In this document: piece by piece, positions 38,939 through 50,923 of the stretch
How the letters are laid out: each line of letters starts with the position of its first letter
How positions within the stretch are numbered: the stretch's first letter is position 1
NCBI RefSeq assembly: GCF_964355755.1
Contig: NC_092671.1
Coordinates: forward strand, 17,333,501 to 17,397,500
Direction of reading: 5' to 3'
Source: Antedon mediterranea
Lineage: Eukaryota; Echinodermata; Crinoidea; Comatulida; Antedonidae
DNA length: 64,000 nt
Made by a program: the position numbers and the translations under genes
Notes under the pieces: generated by a model
Database searches by the model: none
The model's input: only the letters and a program-made list of their open reading frames with translations
What the model was told of the DNA's origin: nothing

Positions 38939-40933
38939 ATACTGAAGCTCACTGGAAACCGAGGAAATTTGGTTTAGCTCCTCTACGGACTTATGTCAGC
39001 CAGCATACAATCACTTACTCTTTTAGGATAGTGATACCAAGTTCTTTAGCATGGGACCAACAGCTTTACATATTATCCAAAGGACAAGAGGAAACCTATA
39101 TTCGTTTTTGTTAATGACAAATCTGACATCTGAATCTGGGAAAATGTACTGGTTTTATGAACAATAGGCAGACAAACTGTCATTGGTAATTGTATTCCAT
39201 AACAAACAATACGTTGGATTAAAACAGTTAATCCTACAACAGAAATTGATTCTCATTCACTATATCTGCAAATGTATTGTACTAATATCACTATATCTAT
39301 TAGGTTAGGAAGTAAGCTTATTACAAAGTTAATTTAGGTTTTTACTGGTGGTAAGAACTGTCAGGACCGGTAGTGGTTGGAAAGCAGGAAACCATACTGT
39401 AACTTGTTACTACCTGTGAGTGTATGTAACTTTGTAATAACATAACTGTTTTTTTAAATAAAATTATATTAATAACTGCCTAATATTACTGTAATAATCA
39501 ACTCTTAATATTATGACACCACAATTATACACATGGTATGCCTATAGTACTACAAAATAGGATAAGACCTTACTTTACATTGTAATATCATACTTGTATC
39601 CTATAAATATGTTTATAAAATGACTATCTAATATACTGTACATCATTGACATTTGCTAAGGGTGCACAAACCTGGCGCCTAATATCACTCATCAGTTTCT
39701 ATGGGAGTTTTTCAATATTTAAGTTCATACATCTTAACAAAGAAGCAAAATGTATTGTACTGTAGACATCAATAAAACTTATATTCAATCAATACCAATA
39801 AACTAATAAATTATTATTTATCATATTTTTCTAAATATTATCAAGGTCATTCTTGAACGACCTAGACAGTGAAACATAAATTGAAGGAAATAAATCATCA
39901 AAATGAGCGCCAATATGTATACATGTGTCCTTGAATACAAATTATACTTACTCTATGAAGCTGAGGGCCCTTATGTGAATTTGTACATAATTGGCCATAA
40001 ATGGATACCTCACTGTAGCATACTTAAACTACTCATTACAAACAATACAAAAATATAAAGATTATGATCCGAATCATTAGGTAGGCACTATAATCATTAT
40101 TAGAAAATCATTAATAGTTTATTTTACACAAAAATCATGAGATTTCCTAATGAAACTGCCAAATTGTAGCCTTTCCAATTTTCAAAAATCAATTTTATGA
40201 ATATTATTACAGTAAAACTGAAATGATATGAAATTCAGTATATATATTTAATATGAAGAAACAAGCAATAAAGCAGGGGAAACCATTCCATTGGGAGAAT
40301 GCAGAGACATTTTATTCCACAGTTTGTTTTCCCTATGGATGATGATAATACATTTTTCATTATTTTACTATCTATAAATTATTTAATTGTAAGATGTGAT
40401 ATAAATGAATAAATGGAACCTGTCAATAATCTAAAATAATAAATACTATAGAAGACCAAAAGGATTCAGTGATCAAATAAATGTTTTACAAACTTTTTAC
40501 CTTTTCTTAGCACTTTTACACTATTGCTTTTTGTAAATAAAAGTTAATTTTACAATTTGTCATTATTTTATTAATTTTTTAATCCAATGATCAAATTGAT
40601 GTTCTACAAACTTTTTTTTCATTACATTTAGTACTTTACCCACATTTCTAATTTACTAATTTTTCTAAATAAAAATACATTTTATTGATGATAGGGCGGA
40701 AATTTTAAATGAAAAACTATATACTAAAGAGAAATTATTATTTATTATTAAAATATTATTTAAGTAGTAGGTTTTTGCTCAAATAAATAGGCTACTGGTA
40801 AGTATGGCTTTAGCACTAGCAAGTTAAATGAGGCGTAAGTTTGTCAACTTTGCCTGGGGATAAATTAACCGGCGACCACCACTTACCAGCCTAAAAATGG
40901 AGTTTAATAAAACAATTCAACAAGTTTACTTAC

Positions 40934-41016
40934 GAATCGTCGTATGCAAATTCGGCGTCCAACGTGTTTAGGTACACTAAAACTGCAACAGTACTACATA
41001 TAATTAAGTCAATCAT
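40934..41016 (-). CDS. TMTC2: TMTC2 exon 1 (start codon)
   Basis: 83 bp from ATG to donor GATTC/gtaagt. It encodes MIDLIICSTVAVLVYLNTLD then AEFAYDDS, a signal-anchor/first membrane helix followed by the luminal acidic YDDSR motif that opens TMTC proteins and is part of their GT-C-type catalytic loop. The two leftover bases TC join the A at 7853 to make Ser, giving DDS-RAIQKNQDLL, as in vertebrate TMTC2. This exon is too short for an ORF scan and was found by searching for the expected start. A short upstream ORF precedes it. Confidence 0.9.
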
Positions 41017-41018
41017 CT

Positions 41019-41048
41019 TCAATTATAGAAATTGTTAAGTTCCTCCAT
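41019..41048 (-). promoter_or_regulatory. Upstream ORF in TMTC2 leader
   Basis: An ATG at 41048 opens a 10-codon frame (MEELNNFYN, TGA) that ends two bases before the TMTC2 start codon at 41016. If the TMTC2 transcript starts upstream of 41048, this uORF would favour re-initiation or reduced translation of the main frame. The transcription start is not known. Confidence 0.5.
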
Positions 41049-41549
41049 CGAAATTTGAGCTCGGCAGGCCTACAGATAGCTCTACATGAGGTTACTAAAC
41101 ATCGTCTGCCGTTTACAAGTGGAGCGTGTTATGTACTAAAAACACACAAGACAAGTGTAAACAATAGATTTAAGTCAGTGGAGCGTGAAGCACGAGGCAG
41201 ATCTGATGAGCAAGACCTTAAATTTATAGAGGGCGCTAATTAAAGCAATCCAATATATGATAGTTCAAGAAATACAGTATATTATATTATACTACATTTC
41301 ATAAAATTAAAATATATATTGAGTATAAAATGTTTTAGACTTTACAGTGTTTTCAAGTAGGTATAGTAGGTAACAATTCCACCAAAAGTGAATAGAATTT
41401 TAGTCTCGTTTTTCCCAAATTGTAATTCCGAAATTAAACTTTTAAACTTTTATTTGTTTCTAAAATATTTCCACACCACATAACCTTTTAGATAACAACA
41501 TACACGCATATATAAAGATTAATTTTAGATTAGGCCTATTTAAAAATAC

Positions 41550-41790
41550 CTATCCTTCTGGGTAAGTCATTGTAGGGTGAGGCTTTATTTTGAAAGGTCG
41601 GCATATCAATGATCATAAAGAACCCGACTATAAGCGGCGGTATGTTTCTAAAATAAAGCCTCATTTCCCATACAACAGTAATGTTAACAATGGCACTTAT
41701 TATAAGGACAATACACACATTGTATAGTGATTTAATAAATGAAACTAACTCTATAACGGTGATTAAAAACGTGAGCATCACTAACAACAT
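41550..41790 (-). CDS. Hypothetical hydrophobic exon candidate
   Basis: An ATG-initiated frame of 80 codons running into a good donor (AGGATAG/gtattt). It encodes two or three hydrophobic stretches (MLLVMLTFLITVIEL, YNVCIVLIISAIVNI, IPPLIVGFFMIIDMP) and a polar end, FQNKASPYNDLPRRI. I do not recognise the family. It lies about 530 bp upstream of the TMTC2 start codon on the same strand, so it could be the first exon of another gene, an alternative 5' exon, or chance. Its 5' half is also in the duplicated segment that recurs at 43246. Confidence 0.25.
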
Positions 41791-42292
41791 AGATATTGTC
41801 GAGAAGATAGCTATTGTTGTTTACCTTTGATCTATTGTGCCCTGAGTAAGAAGGTGCTTAGGCCTGCTATATCTTAAATACAACAGGACACTGAACTCTT
41901 GTCAAGATAGGAACTCGTAACAGTCTTTGATCTTATGTCTGGCTGCGACAAATACCAAAAGTACTGTACTGTGTACATATTCTCCGCGGCATGTTGTAAG
42001 GGAACTGATCGTGTCGCAGCCATAGATAAACCCTTTTATCTTCAGAGAGATAGTTCAGCATCCTTTTGCTAGATTACCAATGTATTCATTCAGGACACCT
42101 GATAGGTCAGAGATGGGTATGTCGATTGTTACGTAATTTAGAAATCCATCAACCAAATTCACTTTATTTCAATAATCTATCCATTTCAAAACATTTAAAA
42201 TTGAACTATATACTTTTAAAACTTCGTTGTTTTGGTTGATGTTACGTACGGTATATTAAATCGAAATGAATAGGTGAGAATGAGATATGGAT
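41672..42292. repeat. 621-bp duplicated segment, source copy
   Basis: Matches 43246-43867 end to end in direct orientation with about eight differences counted by eye. It spans the 5' half of the hydrophobic ORF at 41790 and its upstream region, and ends exactly where the first of three diverged tandem units (42118) gives way to the second. Confidence 0.95.
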
Positions 42293-42682
42293 ATGTCGAT
42301 CGTTACGCAATGTATGTATGCAATGCAATGTATCTTTTATAACCCCATTAATTAAAACTTTATTTCAGACCATGGTTTGTCAAGTTAAAACCATTTAAAT
42401 GAACTTTATACTTTTTTGAACTTCGTTGTTTGTTGGTTGATGTTACGTGTATCTTTTTAAATCGAAATTGGTAGGGGAAAGATGGGTATATCGATCTTTA
42501 CGTAATTTAAGACTTTTATATGCCTACAGTAGGCCTACACCTATTAATATTATTCAAACTTTATTTCAGACCATGGTTTGTCAATTAAAAACATTTCGAT
42601 GAATTGTATACTTTTTAAATTTAGTGTTGATTGATTTACGTGTCTTTTTAAATACGTATTTATAACTTTAAATCGAAATTGC
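42118..42682. repeat. Three diverged tandem units of 175-195 bp
   Basis: Units start near 42118, 42292 and 42486 with GTATGTCGATTGTTACGTAA or variants. Each continues with a CTTTATTTCA core and ends with GTTGATGTTACGT... and TAAATCGAAAT. The first unit only is included in the 621-bp duplication. Confidence 0.85.
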
Positions 42683-43188
42683 TGTTTCTAGTTTGCCAGT
42701 TTGGGTGCAGATAAAACTAAGGACGGACGCGGTAACTCCTTCAGCATGCTTGGATGAAGACAACCTTTCTTGTATCTTATACATACTAGGCCTAGGCCTC
42801 GGCTTAAATACATTCATAAGAAAACAGCCAAGACATGTAATTGGAAATAATTTTATAAGGTGACGGGCAAATTACCTTTCATTAAACATTAAAGGCCAGG
42901 CCAAGTGCGGGCAAAACATTTCTGTTTATCATATACATTCTAGTAATTATCAATCTATAATTTCTGCTATGTTTCATTTTATAGGGAGTCACCGACGGAT
43001 ATGTTATTACATTAGGTTAAACTATACCTAACTACTGAAAAAAGTCTGCCTAGTTTTTATAGCCGAATTCTGCAAAATGTTGGATTTGGCCATTTTAAGA
43101 AATGTTTTTTTGTCATGATTTCACATAGGCCTATTTGTTTTATGTATATTTAACCAGATAATATATTTAAAATTCGTGCCTGTAGGCC

Positions 43189-43235
43189 TACCTTAGCTTT
43201 AAAAACAGCAATTCGCTTAGGCCTATGCATGAACG
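43189..43235. repeat. 47-bp direct repeat, left flank of duplicate
   Basis: TACCTTAGCTTTAAAAACAG ... TATGCATGAACG, identical to 43871-43917. The two bracket the inserted duplicate. Confidence 0.95.
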
Positions 43236-43245
43236 TGTAGTGAAG

Positions 43246-43867
43246 ACAACAGTTATGTTAACAATGGCACTTATTATAAGGACAATACACACATTGTATA
43301 GTGATTTAATAAATGAAACTAACTCTATAACGGTGATTAAAAACGTGAGCATCACTAACAACATAGATATTGTCGAGAAGATAGTTATTGTTGTTTACCT
43401 TTGATCTATTGTGCCCTGAGTAAGAAGGTGCTTAGGCCTACTATATCTTAAATACAACAGGACACTGAGCTCTTGTCAGGATAGGAACTCGTAACAGTCT
43501 TTGATCTTATGTCTGGCTGCGACAAATACCAAAAGTACTGTACTGTGTACATATTCTCCGCGGCATGTTGTAAGGGAACTGATCGTGTCGCAGCCATAGA
43601 TAAACCTTTTTATCTTCCAGAGAGATAGTTCAGCATCCTTTTGCTAGATTACCAATGTATTCATTCAGGACACCTGATAGGTCAGAGATGGGTATGTCGA
43701 TTGTTACGTAATTTAGAAATCCATCAACCAAATTCACTTTATTTCAATAATTTATCCATTTCAAAACATTTAAAATTGAACTATATACTTTTAAAACTTC
43801 GTTGTTTTGGTTGATGTTACGTACGGTATATTAAATCGAAATGAATAGGTGAGAATGAGATATGGAT
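43246..43867. repeat. Duplicated segment, second copy
   Basis: Copy of 41672-42292, one base longer (TCTTCCAG for TCTTCAG). The left junction carries 10 unmatched bases (43236-43245) and the right junction three (43868-43870), after which the 47-bp flank repeats. Confidence 0.95.
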
Positions 43868-43870
43868 GGA

Positions 43871-43917
43871 TACCTTAGCTTTAAAAACAGCAATTCGCTT
43901 AGGCCTATGCATGAACG
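43871..43917. repeat. 47-bp direct repeat, right flank of duplicate
   Basis: Exact copy of 43189-43235, as expected if the flanking DNA was duplicated when the 622-bp segment was inserted. Confidence 0.95.
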
Positions 43918-44379
43918 TTGTAATTAAACAACAATAATAATAATCAATATTGTAGCCAGGACAAATTACCGAGTTGACATTTTAGAACACTTCAGAATGC
44001 GAAGTAATGATCATTGTTTGTCATTGCTCATTAACTATATTATAGCAGTTTATTGAGTTTTAACATTGCTTTCATTCAAGGATTCTTCATATTGATTTTC
44101 CACAAACGTTTGTAGTCATTCAAGATTGCTATCCTGTAATACGTCTCTTCAATCAACTCATTAATTGTGAAGTAACGTACTGAACATAATTAAAACATTG
44201 GATTCTAAACAAAATTACCAATAAATGCATTGATTAGGCCTCCTCTTATTATTGGAGTAGTAAGTTTTATACTATGTTATTTTAACAAAATGAAGATTGA
44301 GTAATAGGAGTGTTTTTTTAACTATTAATACGTGATTTTGGCTCCCTATCATCATGCAGCCCACTTGTTTTTTTTCGTG

Positions 44380-44521
44380 CCGCTCCATTAGGCAGTTATA
44401 TTCAAGAGAACGGAAGAATTGAAGCAGTTACCATGTGGTAGTTTATTGATGACTACGGCTGAAAAATTGTTATTTGGAAACTAGGACTGGGCATGCTCGC
44501 ACCCCAAAGCACGTTTAAACA
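44380..44521. repeat. Three-copy repeat family P, copy 3 (partial)
   Basis: Shares GGCAGTTATATTCAAGAG, GGCTGAAAAATTG, TTTGGAAACTAGGACTGGGC and ATGCTCGCACCCCAAAGCA with the other copies; the 3' part is lost. Confidence 0.65.
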
Positions 44522-44529
44522 AAAAAATT

Positions 44530-47500
44530 GTTATTGATTTAAATAACTTCTTATTATCATATTTTTTAAGGGTTTCGGCTTAAAAGATTTGTTAACTTTT
44601 CCAAAACTTTTTGATAACATATTTGTACATATCTTTAGTTTTATGGAATAAATTTAATTTGATTGAAATTGAGATGAATTTATAATTTTTTTTTGCTGAA
44701 ATCATAGGCACAGAGATCAATTGGAAAACATATTTCAGCACTACCATAGGCCTAATACATAAGGATATAAAGATTATACGCATATGTCTACCGAAAGTTC
44801 ACTATATTTGAGTTGTTTTTGTATGTATTTGACTAATTCCAAAAAAATAAAAAATAAAAGATTTCGAAAAAAGTGTCATTTTGATATATCACAATAGTTA
44901 TTAACTTTCATCAAAAATTAGTCGAAAAAACAATAATTTAACTGAAATACAGACGTTTTTTTGTTAAAAAAATAACTTTGACTTCCATTCAAAGTTTTCG
45001 ATCAAAACATATTTCATAATGCAACGCGCTTGTTTGGCTACTCTGTATGTATAATCATAAAACTTCCTCGCAATCTGTGTGAAAACACCTTCTCAACTGT
45101 GACGAGTTGTAACAATCCCAATTAGCATCATGCATAATGCATACTCGTGGTTTGAAATCTTTGTTTATTCGCTCGCGACGATTTTAAAGACGAAATTTAA
45201 TCAAATTAATTTAAATGTATTATTTCTGGTCCTCAAATTTAACTGGAAACTGAGGAAATTCGGATTTACCTGTTAATTACGTAAACTTGTTGTTTTTGGG
45301 TCGAATTTTCGACTTAAAGTGAATAACTTTAATATTACTTTGACGTGGCCAATTAAAATTTAGAATACTTTGACCTTAATTTGTTTGTGTTTCAAGGGAC
45401 AATACATCTTTAAATTAATATGATTAAACATCAAGCTAACCAAACGAATATATACCTACGTAATTTGACGTTCTGATTGGTAGAATGTTTCATACTTTTG
45501 TAGAAAATGGTATCTAGTGTCGACGTATGATTTGTGCTCACGACATCATTGTAATCAGGCCTTGCTTTACTTTATTAGATTATCTATTTATGCAAATTAC
45601 CCCACACATAACAAAGAAATAAACAACATTATTAATTGACCCATTTCGTTGATTTAATACATATGACAGTCAACAGACTAGATTCTTTTAGACAGAAAGA
45701 CACAAGTTGCACAAAAATGGGGAAATCCCCATTACCACATGACTATAAATACACTAATGAGGGGGGTTTCCCCCAAACAACAAACGGTTCATTACATAAC
45801 TGATTATGCTGACAGCTAACAATAGATTAATGTGCAATATATTTAAACATTTAATTTGCATAATGAGCACTAATTTATACATATTAAAAATCTTAATTTA
45901 CAAGAAAAATGTAAACCAAAATGATCTGGTGGTCTTTAATAAAAATATATAACAATGTTTAAACACCATAATGTACAGGTAATTTAAAATTTAAAGTAGG
46001 CCTACATAAAAGAACTCAAAACAAATTTGTAAGATTGCAAATTAATAAACATAAAAATGATAATCGATAATTATAATACAGTTGTAAAACAGATTATTTT
46101 TGTTACTTAACAGTGCAAAATTGAATTTTAAAAGGGAAAAATTACAGTTTTATACATTATATACTTTTTGTTGCTAATTCAAGCAATAAACATAAGAAAT
46201 TGTATAATAATACAATGACATATAATATAATATAGATCTATCTTATTGACTTCAATATAAATGTATTATATTGCATTGAACAACCTGTAATATATTATGT
46301 AGGGTAGGGTAATGTAGGGTGACAAACTTGTTTCTGCTTACTGCCATGAGGCAATTATGGTACATGGAAACATTGATCATTTTATGCTATACCCTTACAC
46401 ACACCAATCTTGCTTGTATTTTGTATTTTAAACCATGTAGTTGATCTAATTTTACCATTTTAATCTCATTTTCATATTTTGATGTGAATTTTTAATTTTT
46501 TAAATGTGAACAAATACAAATAATTTCAAACCATGTACTATATTTTAGTGTGCTTGACTATGAATATGAAATGAAAATATCAAGTTTTTTTCTCATTTTA
46601 CTTTCAGATTAAAGGGTTGGTCCAAAAGCAAAAACACAAATTGTATATAAAATATGAACCAAACAAACACATACAATTTTATTGTATGAAACATCTAGTT
46701 AGAAGAAATTATTGTAAAATAAACATGGCTATTTAGGTGGAATAAAGAAAATAAAGTTTTACTGAATGTGAGTTTCAGACTCAAATTACAGCTATGTATA
46801 CAGGTAATAGAAAATTGACAGGTATATACTGAAAGAACACCTGGATATTATAATATCATCTCATCTCCATGGTCTACTTATACGGTACATGGCTTGACTG
46901 CAAGACACCTTGGTGCAAATCTTCCCAAGTGTCAGTATAGTTTGTTTACACACAAAATGTTGTTATATATTCCTATTAAATATGAAAGTAATTATCCATA
47001 TAATATATATACATTTATCTGTTTTAACTAATATATCTAATTCCTTCTTTTGGATTTATTTACAAATTTATATACATATATTAATATAATCTTCATTCAC
47101 TGATGGTCCTGCATCAAATAAAAAATAAATTGGTATATTTATGATCGTAACTATAATTAATTTATCTATATATATATATATATCTATATACTATGGTAAG
47201 GTGGACAAGAAAAGTGGAAAAGTACGAAAATCTTAACAATAACAACATTAGTGTACACAACAACATAATATTTTGGATCAAAAACATTGCCATCAATTAA
47301 CATTGTAATTATGAGTGTTGTTAAAGTTTACATATATTATAAATATACTACCATAATAAATATTGTGTATTAATTTAATTTAGCATTTAAAAATAAGTTA
47401 ATTATGAGATAATGATATAGATAATGTACACACACATTAATCTAAACCAAAACAAAGTTTCAATTAATCAACAATAATAATTAATACTATTCATATAGCA

Positions 47501-49200
47501 TAGTTCCATAATGATAAAAGCGCTATATGCTATATATGCTACCCAACGCCTAATTACAAATATCGGATTGGGTAATGAAAAATTTAGAGCAGCTTTAGTT
47601 TTCGAGTAATCAAATTGGGAACAAAATGAAAATACTCCTCTTACAGTTTCTCATTTCTGCTACTTCATATCTGGGCAAGTTAAGTAAAAATGAGGATGGG
47701 GTACACCCGAAATACTGACATTTTATTTACAGTATAATGCCATATCAAAGTTTGAACACATAAAATGTAATAATACACTCTTATTCTGTACACTACATAT
47801 TCATCTCAAATCATTTACTGTATATTCTAATTAAGATTTTTGTTAAAGCACAGCAATACGAGCATATCATACCTGTATAAATGCCTAGTTGTATGCACTA
47901 CCTATTTTTAGTGAAAATACCTATTTACATTTCATGACAAGTGTACACGTTATACACTATAAATACATAGAAATTAAATTAGTTTAAAAATTGGTTTTGT
48001 AGAAGTGCAGGTGGGTTTTCGTATTAGTGCTCATAAAAGTTTACCAAATATATTTAAATAAAATTCACCATCACATAATATAAACGTTAATATATATAAT
48101 AAAGTTGTATATTATTTAAAAAATATAAACTACTTAAATTTAAATACTAAGCTAATAATATTAAAATGAATATGATACACTTATCTTTAGCTCTTTAACA
48201 ACTCTTTAGTTTCTCTTTATATTATGCAACCCGTTTCTTTGTAAATGAGTTTCTTTTTCTTTAAAACTTGACATAGATTAGGCAGAAATGCAATATAATA
48301 ACACTGTTGCTAATTATAAATTAAATGAAAAAGATGTGTGTTGCGCTAATATATAAAGAAGAGTGGGCAACAATTTAAGCTATAATAAAATTTGGTGGGC
48401 ATCTTTCAATTGTAATTAATTTATTAATTTATTAATTAATTATAGACAAACATAACATATAAAATATTTATACATAAAAGCTCAAACTGATTCTGCACTC
48501 TAGTTCATTAATTCATTAATTTCATATTTAATAATTTTTAATAGTTGCAATCTTGCCACTTGGTCCCAGATTCTAGTAATAATTCAAAAAATAAATGCCA
48601 GTTTCAAAATAGAAATATTGTAATAAAAAATAAAATTTACTTAATAAAAAGATGATCAACATGTTTCAATTTCTTAGACTTCCAGCTGTCTATATAATAA
48701 TTAAATAATTGAAAAATACACAATTTGAACTCAGACCTTATCCAGCAGTCTTTTTATAAGTCTATTATATATTTTGAAATACTATAAGTTGCAATTAAAA
48801 AAAGATTCTGATAAGTTAGGATTTTTAGTTTTTCAGAAAATAATATTCAAACGAGGTTATGCACAGTAAAGAAATATGATGTTGATGAAACAATGTTCCT
48901 ATTTAGAAGTAATTATGTTCAAATTGTAAACAAGCAATACAATTTAAACTTTAAAATTGTTAATTAAAGACTTCCAGAAGCCTAAGAATATGTTTATCAA
49001 TTTTTCACAAAATTGGTAGCATTTAATCTATTTTATTTTAAGCTACCAGCACCGTATTGCAAACATACCAGAGTTGGTTTGCACCAATTCACGCACTGTT
49101 TGTAAAATAAGTTCTGTTTCTCTTTTTATCTTTGCATCAAACAGCAAGAAACTCTCCAATTACAAGATGGTATACTAATATTTATCTTACTTATAAACTG
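44530..49200. other. Intergenic AT-rich desert between TMTC2 and DGK
   Basis: No coding exon, RNA gene or transposon could be supported. It contains a TA microsatellite (about 47162-47195), TTAATTTATT runs near 48415-48440 and a GGGTA-type cluster near 46300-46322. Confidence 0.6.
45716..45733. repeat. Palindrome containing a kappaB-like GGGAAATCCC
   Basis: AATGGGGA-AA-TCCCCATT is an 18-bp palindrome that contains a consensus-type NF-kappaB site. About 45 bp further on, GGGGGGTTTCCCCC is another hairpin. A chance or repeat origin is as likely as a regulatory one. Confidence 0.35.
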
Positions 49201-49322
49201 AGACACTATTAAACTAGTTTAACAAAAAAGTGTGATTTACCAAATATAGAATTAATATGACATCATCATGTCCATATATGGGCACATCACGTTTTTTGTC
49301 ACATAAGTTTGATAATGTAGGT
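49201..49322. repeat. Palindromic MITE, copy 5
   Basis: Contains TGACATCATCATGTCCATAT and GGGCACATCACG; ends with AAGTTTGATAATGTAGGTAG. Located between TMTC2 and DGK. Confidence 0.75.
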
Positions 49323-49354
49323 AGTGAAGTCATAAGTTATAACGCTGGCACTAG

Positions 49355-50070
49355 GGTCGTGTTCGTACGGTGGTTAAAATAAGCGCTTAATTTCACCCAT
49401 GCCTCGGGTTATAAATTGAGCGTTGTTCGTACTTGAAATATTTAACCGCTTAAATGCTTAATCGACGAATCACAAACCGGAAATTACGTTTTAAGGTCAG
49501 TTGTCTTTACAACCTACGACCCCATTTTCGCACGCTAGTTTCGTGTTGTATATTTTTTACTCGCGATCTTTCTTTACAATAACAATTACTTGCTACCTTT
49601 TACATTGCTTATCCTTGCGACAAACCTTATGCCTCTTAACGCCGATAATCCTGCCGAAATATGCCTTCTCCTGACGACCATTATTTTACTCATTGACGAA
49701 GAATTTGAGCCCAATGTTACACGACGGAAACACCACCGACCAGCGGCTCCCCGACCAGCTAGGCCTACTAAGCGGTCTACACCAACAAGGACAGCACCAG
49801 CTGACGATCGCCCTCGAAGCGTGTATGGAAGAGCTTCGTAGGAGAAATGACGGGCCTAGGCAGCGAACGTTTGTCAAAATTTGACACATTGCCTCTATCG
49901 GAGATTTATTATCCTCGAAGGCCGAGTATAATTGGATTATCGCTGAAATAACCTGCAAATTTGGTGAACATTTTACCTCGAATTTTTTGTAGCCTGAGGC
50001 AAAAGTTAATTGGATCACGCGAACGGAAATCGGGAATAAGCTGGTATTTTCAACCCCTACGAACAGGCCC
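49355..50070. mobile_element. PIF/Harbinger-like element 2, nested in a SINE
   Basis: Ends GGTCGTGTTCGTACGG and (inverted) GGGCCTGTTCGTAGGGG, flanked by TAG/CTAG. The flanks are the two parts of a family U SINE on the minus strand. The 716-bp interior has a GC-richer ORF region (49590-49841) with no domain I recognise. Confidence 0.7.
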
Positions 50071-50135
50071 TAGGTGAGAATTGAACCCTGCACCTTGGGA
50101 TTGGAAGGCAAGAATTTTAACCACCAAGATACTAC
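50071..50135 (-). repeat. tRNA-derived SINE (family U), copy 4, 5' part
   Basis: Read on the minus strand: TATCTTGGTGGTTAAAATTC, TTGCCTTCCAATCCCAAGG, GCAGGGTTCAATTCTCACC. It is interrupted by a Harbinger-like element; its continuation is left of 49355. Confidence 0.75.
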
Positions 50136-50447
50136 TACATTGTGCATAACTTACAGCTTATTCTATAAATTTACAGTTGAACGTCGTTGGGTTATATCCA
50201 ATTTCTTCTAAACTTGACAATTGGTACTTTTACTGTGAATCTATCACACCTGTTCTGGTCCGGCTGCGGAAAAATAAAATCGAACCTCAATGTTTCGTTT
50301 TCACACCGGAGCCAGAGTACAGAAGGTGTAAGAGACCATTTCAACTTGAATAAACATTTTATCAATTTGTCAATAAATAGCACATAGGTAACATATAATT
50401 TTGTTAATTGAATAGCATATCACTGCAGAATTGATAACTTTCTGTAA

Positions 50448-50923
50448 TTTATTTTACCAGTGTACATCAAAAACTAAGTTGTTACAATTTGTTGTGAAAA
50501 AAATGCACCAATTTCAGAACTCCAGAATTTTATATTACAGATATAAGTACTTATTGGGACAAAAACGTTTTAATCACTAAGACTTTCAATTTAGTCTATC
50601 GTCTGAATCATAATCTTAAATATTTTGATAAAGTTTTTAGCTTAATAATAGCCAATAAAATGTGACATTTTGAGTGACCCAGCACTTCATATACTTTGTA
50701 TTTGTATCAAGGTTTCATTTACACGCAATTAAAATTAAACTAGCACCTAGATCATAGAATAAATATCCTATAAAAAAAATATTAAATGTAAAAAATAAAT
50801 ATATATATAAACCTCATAGAATATTGTAACAAAAGTTAATGTTTAAAAAATAGAAGATATATTGAAATAATTTAAAGATATTATGTAGATGCTTGAAGGT
50901 GGGTGGTAGAAATAGCTTCCTTG
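50448..50923 (-). other. Probable DGK 3' UTR with candidate polyA signal
   Basis: Downstream of the stop at 50924 the minus strand is AT-rich and non-coding. A canonical AATAAA (TTTATT on the plus strand) lies at 50448-50453, about 470 bases after the stop. Other AT-rich variants occur nearby, so the true cleavage site is uncertain. Confidence 0.4.

Larger units (their letters stand above)
37070..40930. other. Intronic sequence near TMTC2 exon 1, no further gene seen
   Basis: AT-rich. It holds the short repeat at 38862 and the 37-bp duplication at 38633; otherwise nothing could be assigned. Confidence 0.5.
7854..40933 (-). other. TMTC2: TMTC2 intron 1 (33,080 bp)
   Basis: The interval between the two matched TMTC2 exons, bounded by gtaagt and atttcag. 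It holds only repeats and AT-rich unique sequence. No convincing nested gene was found on either strand; the ORFs of up to 125 codons lack recognisable domains. Confidence 0.85.

Noticed and set aside
49590-49841. 83-codon ORF with basic proline-rich end as a real gene
   Set aside because: It lies wholly inside a Harbinger-like element and has overlapping open frames on both strands. At most it is a transposon remnant; no domain is recognisable.
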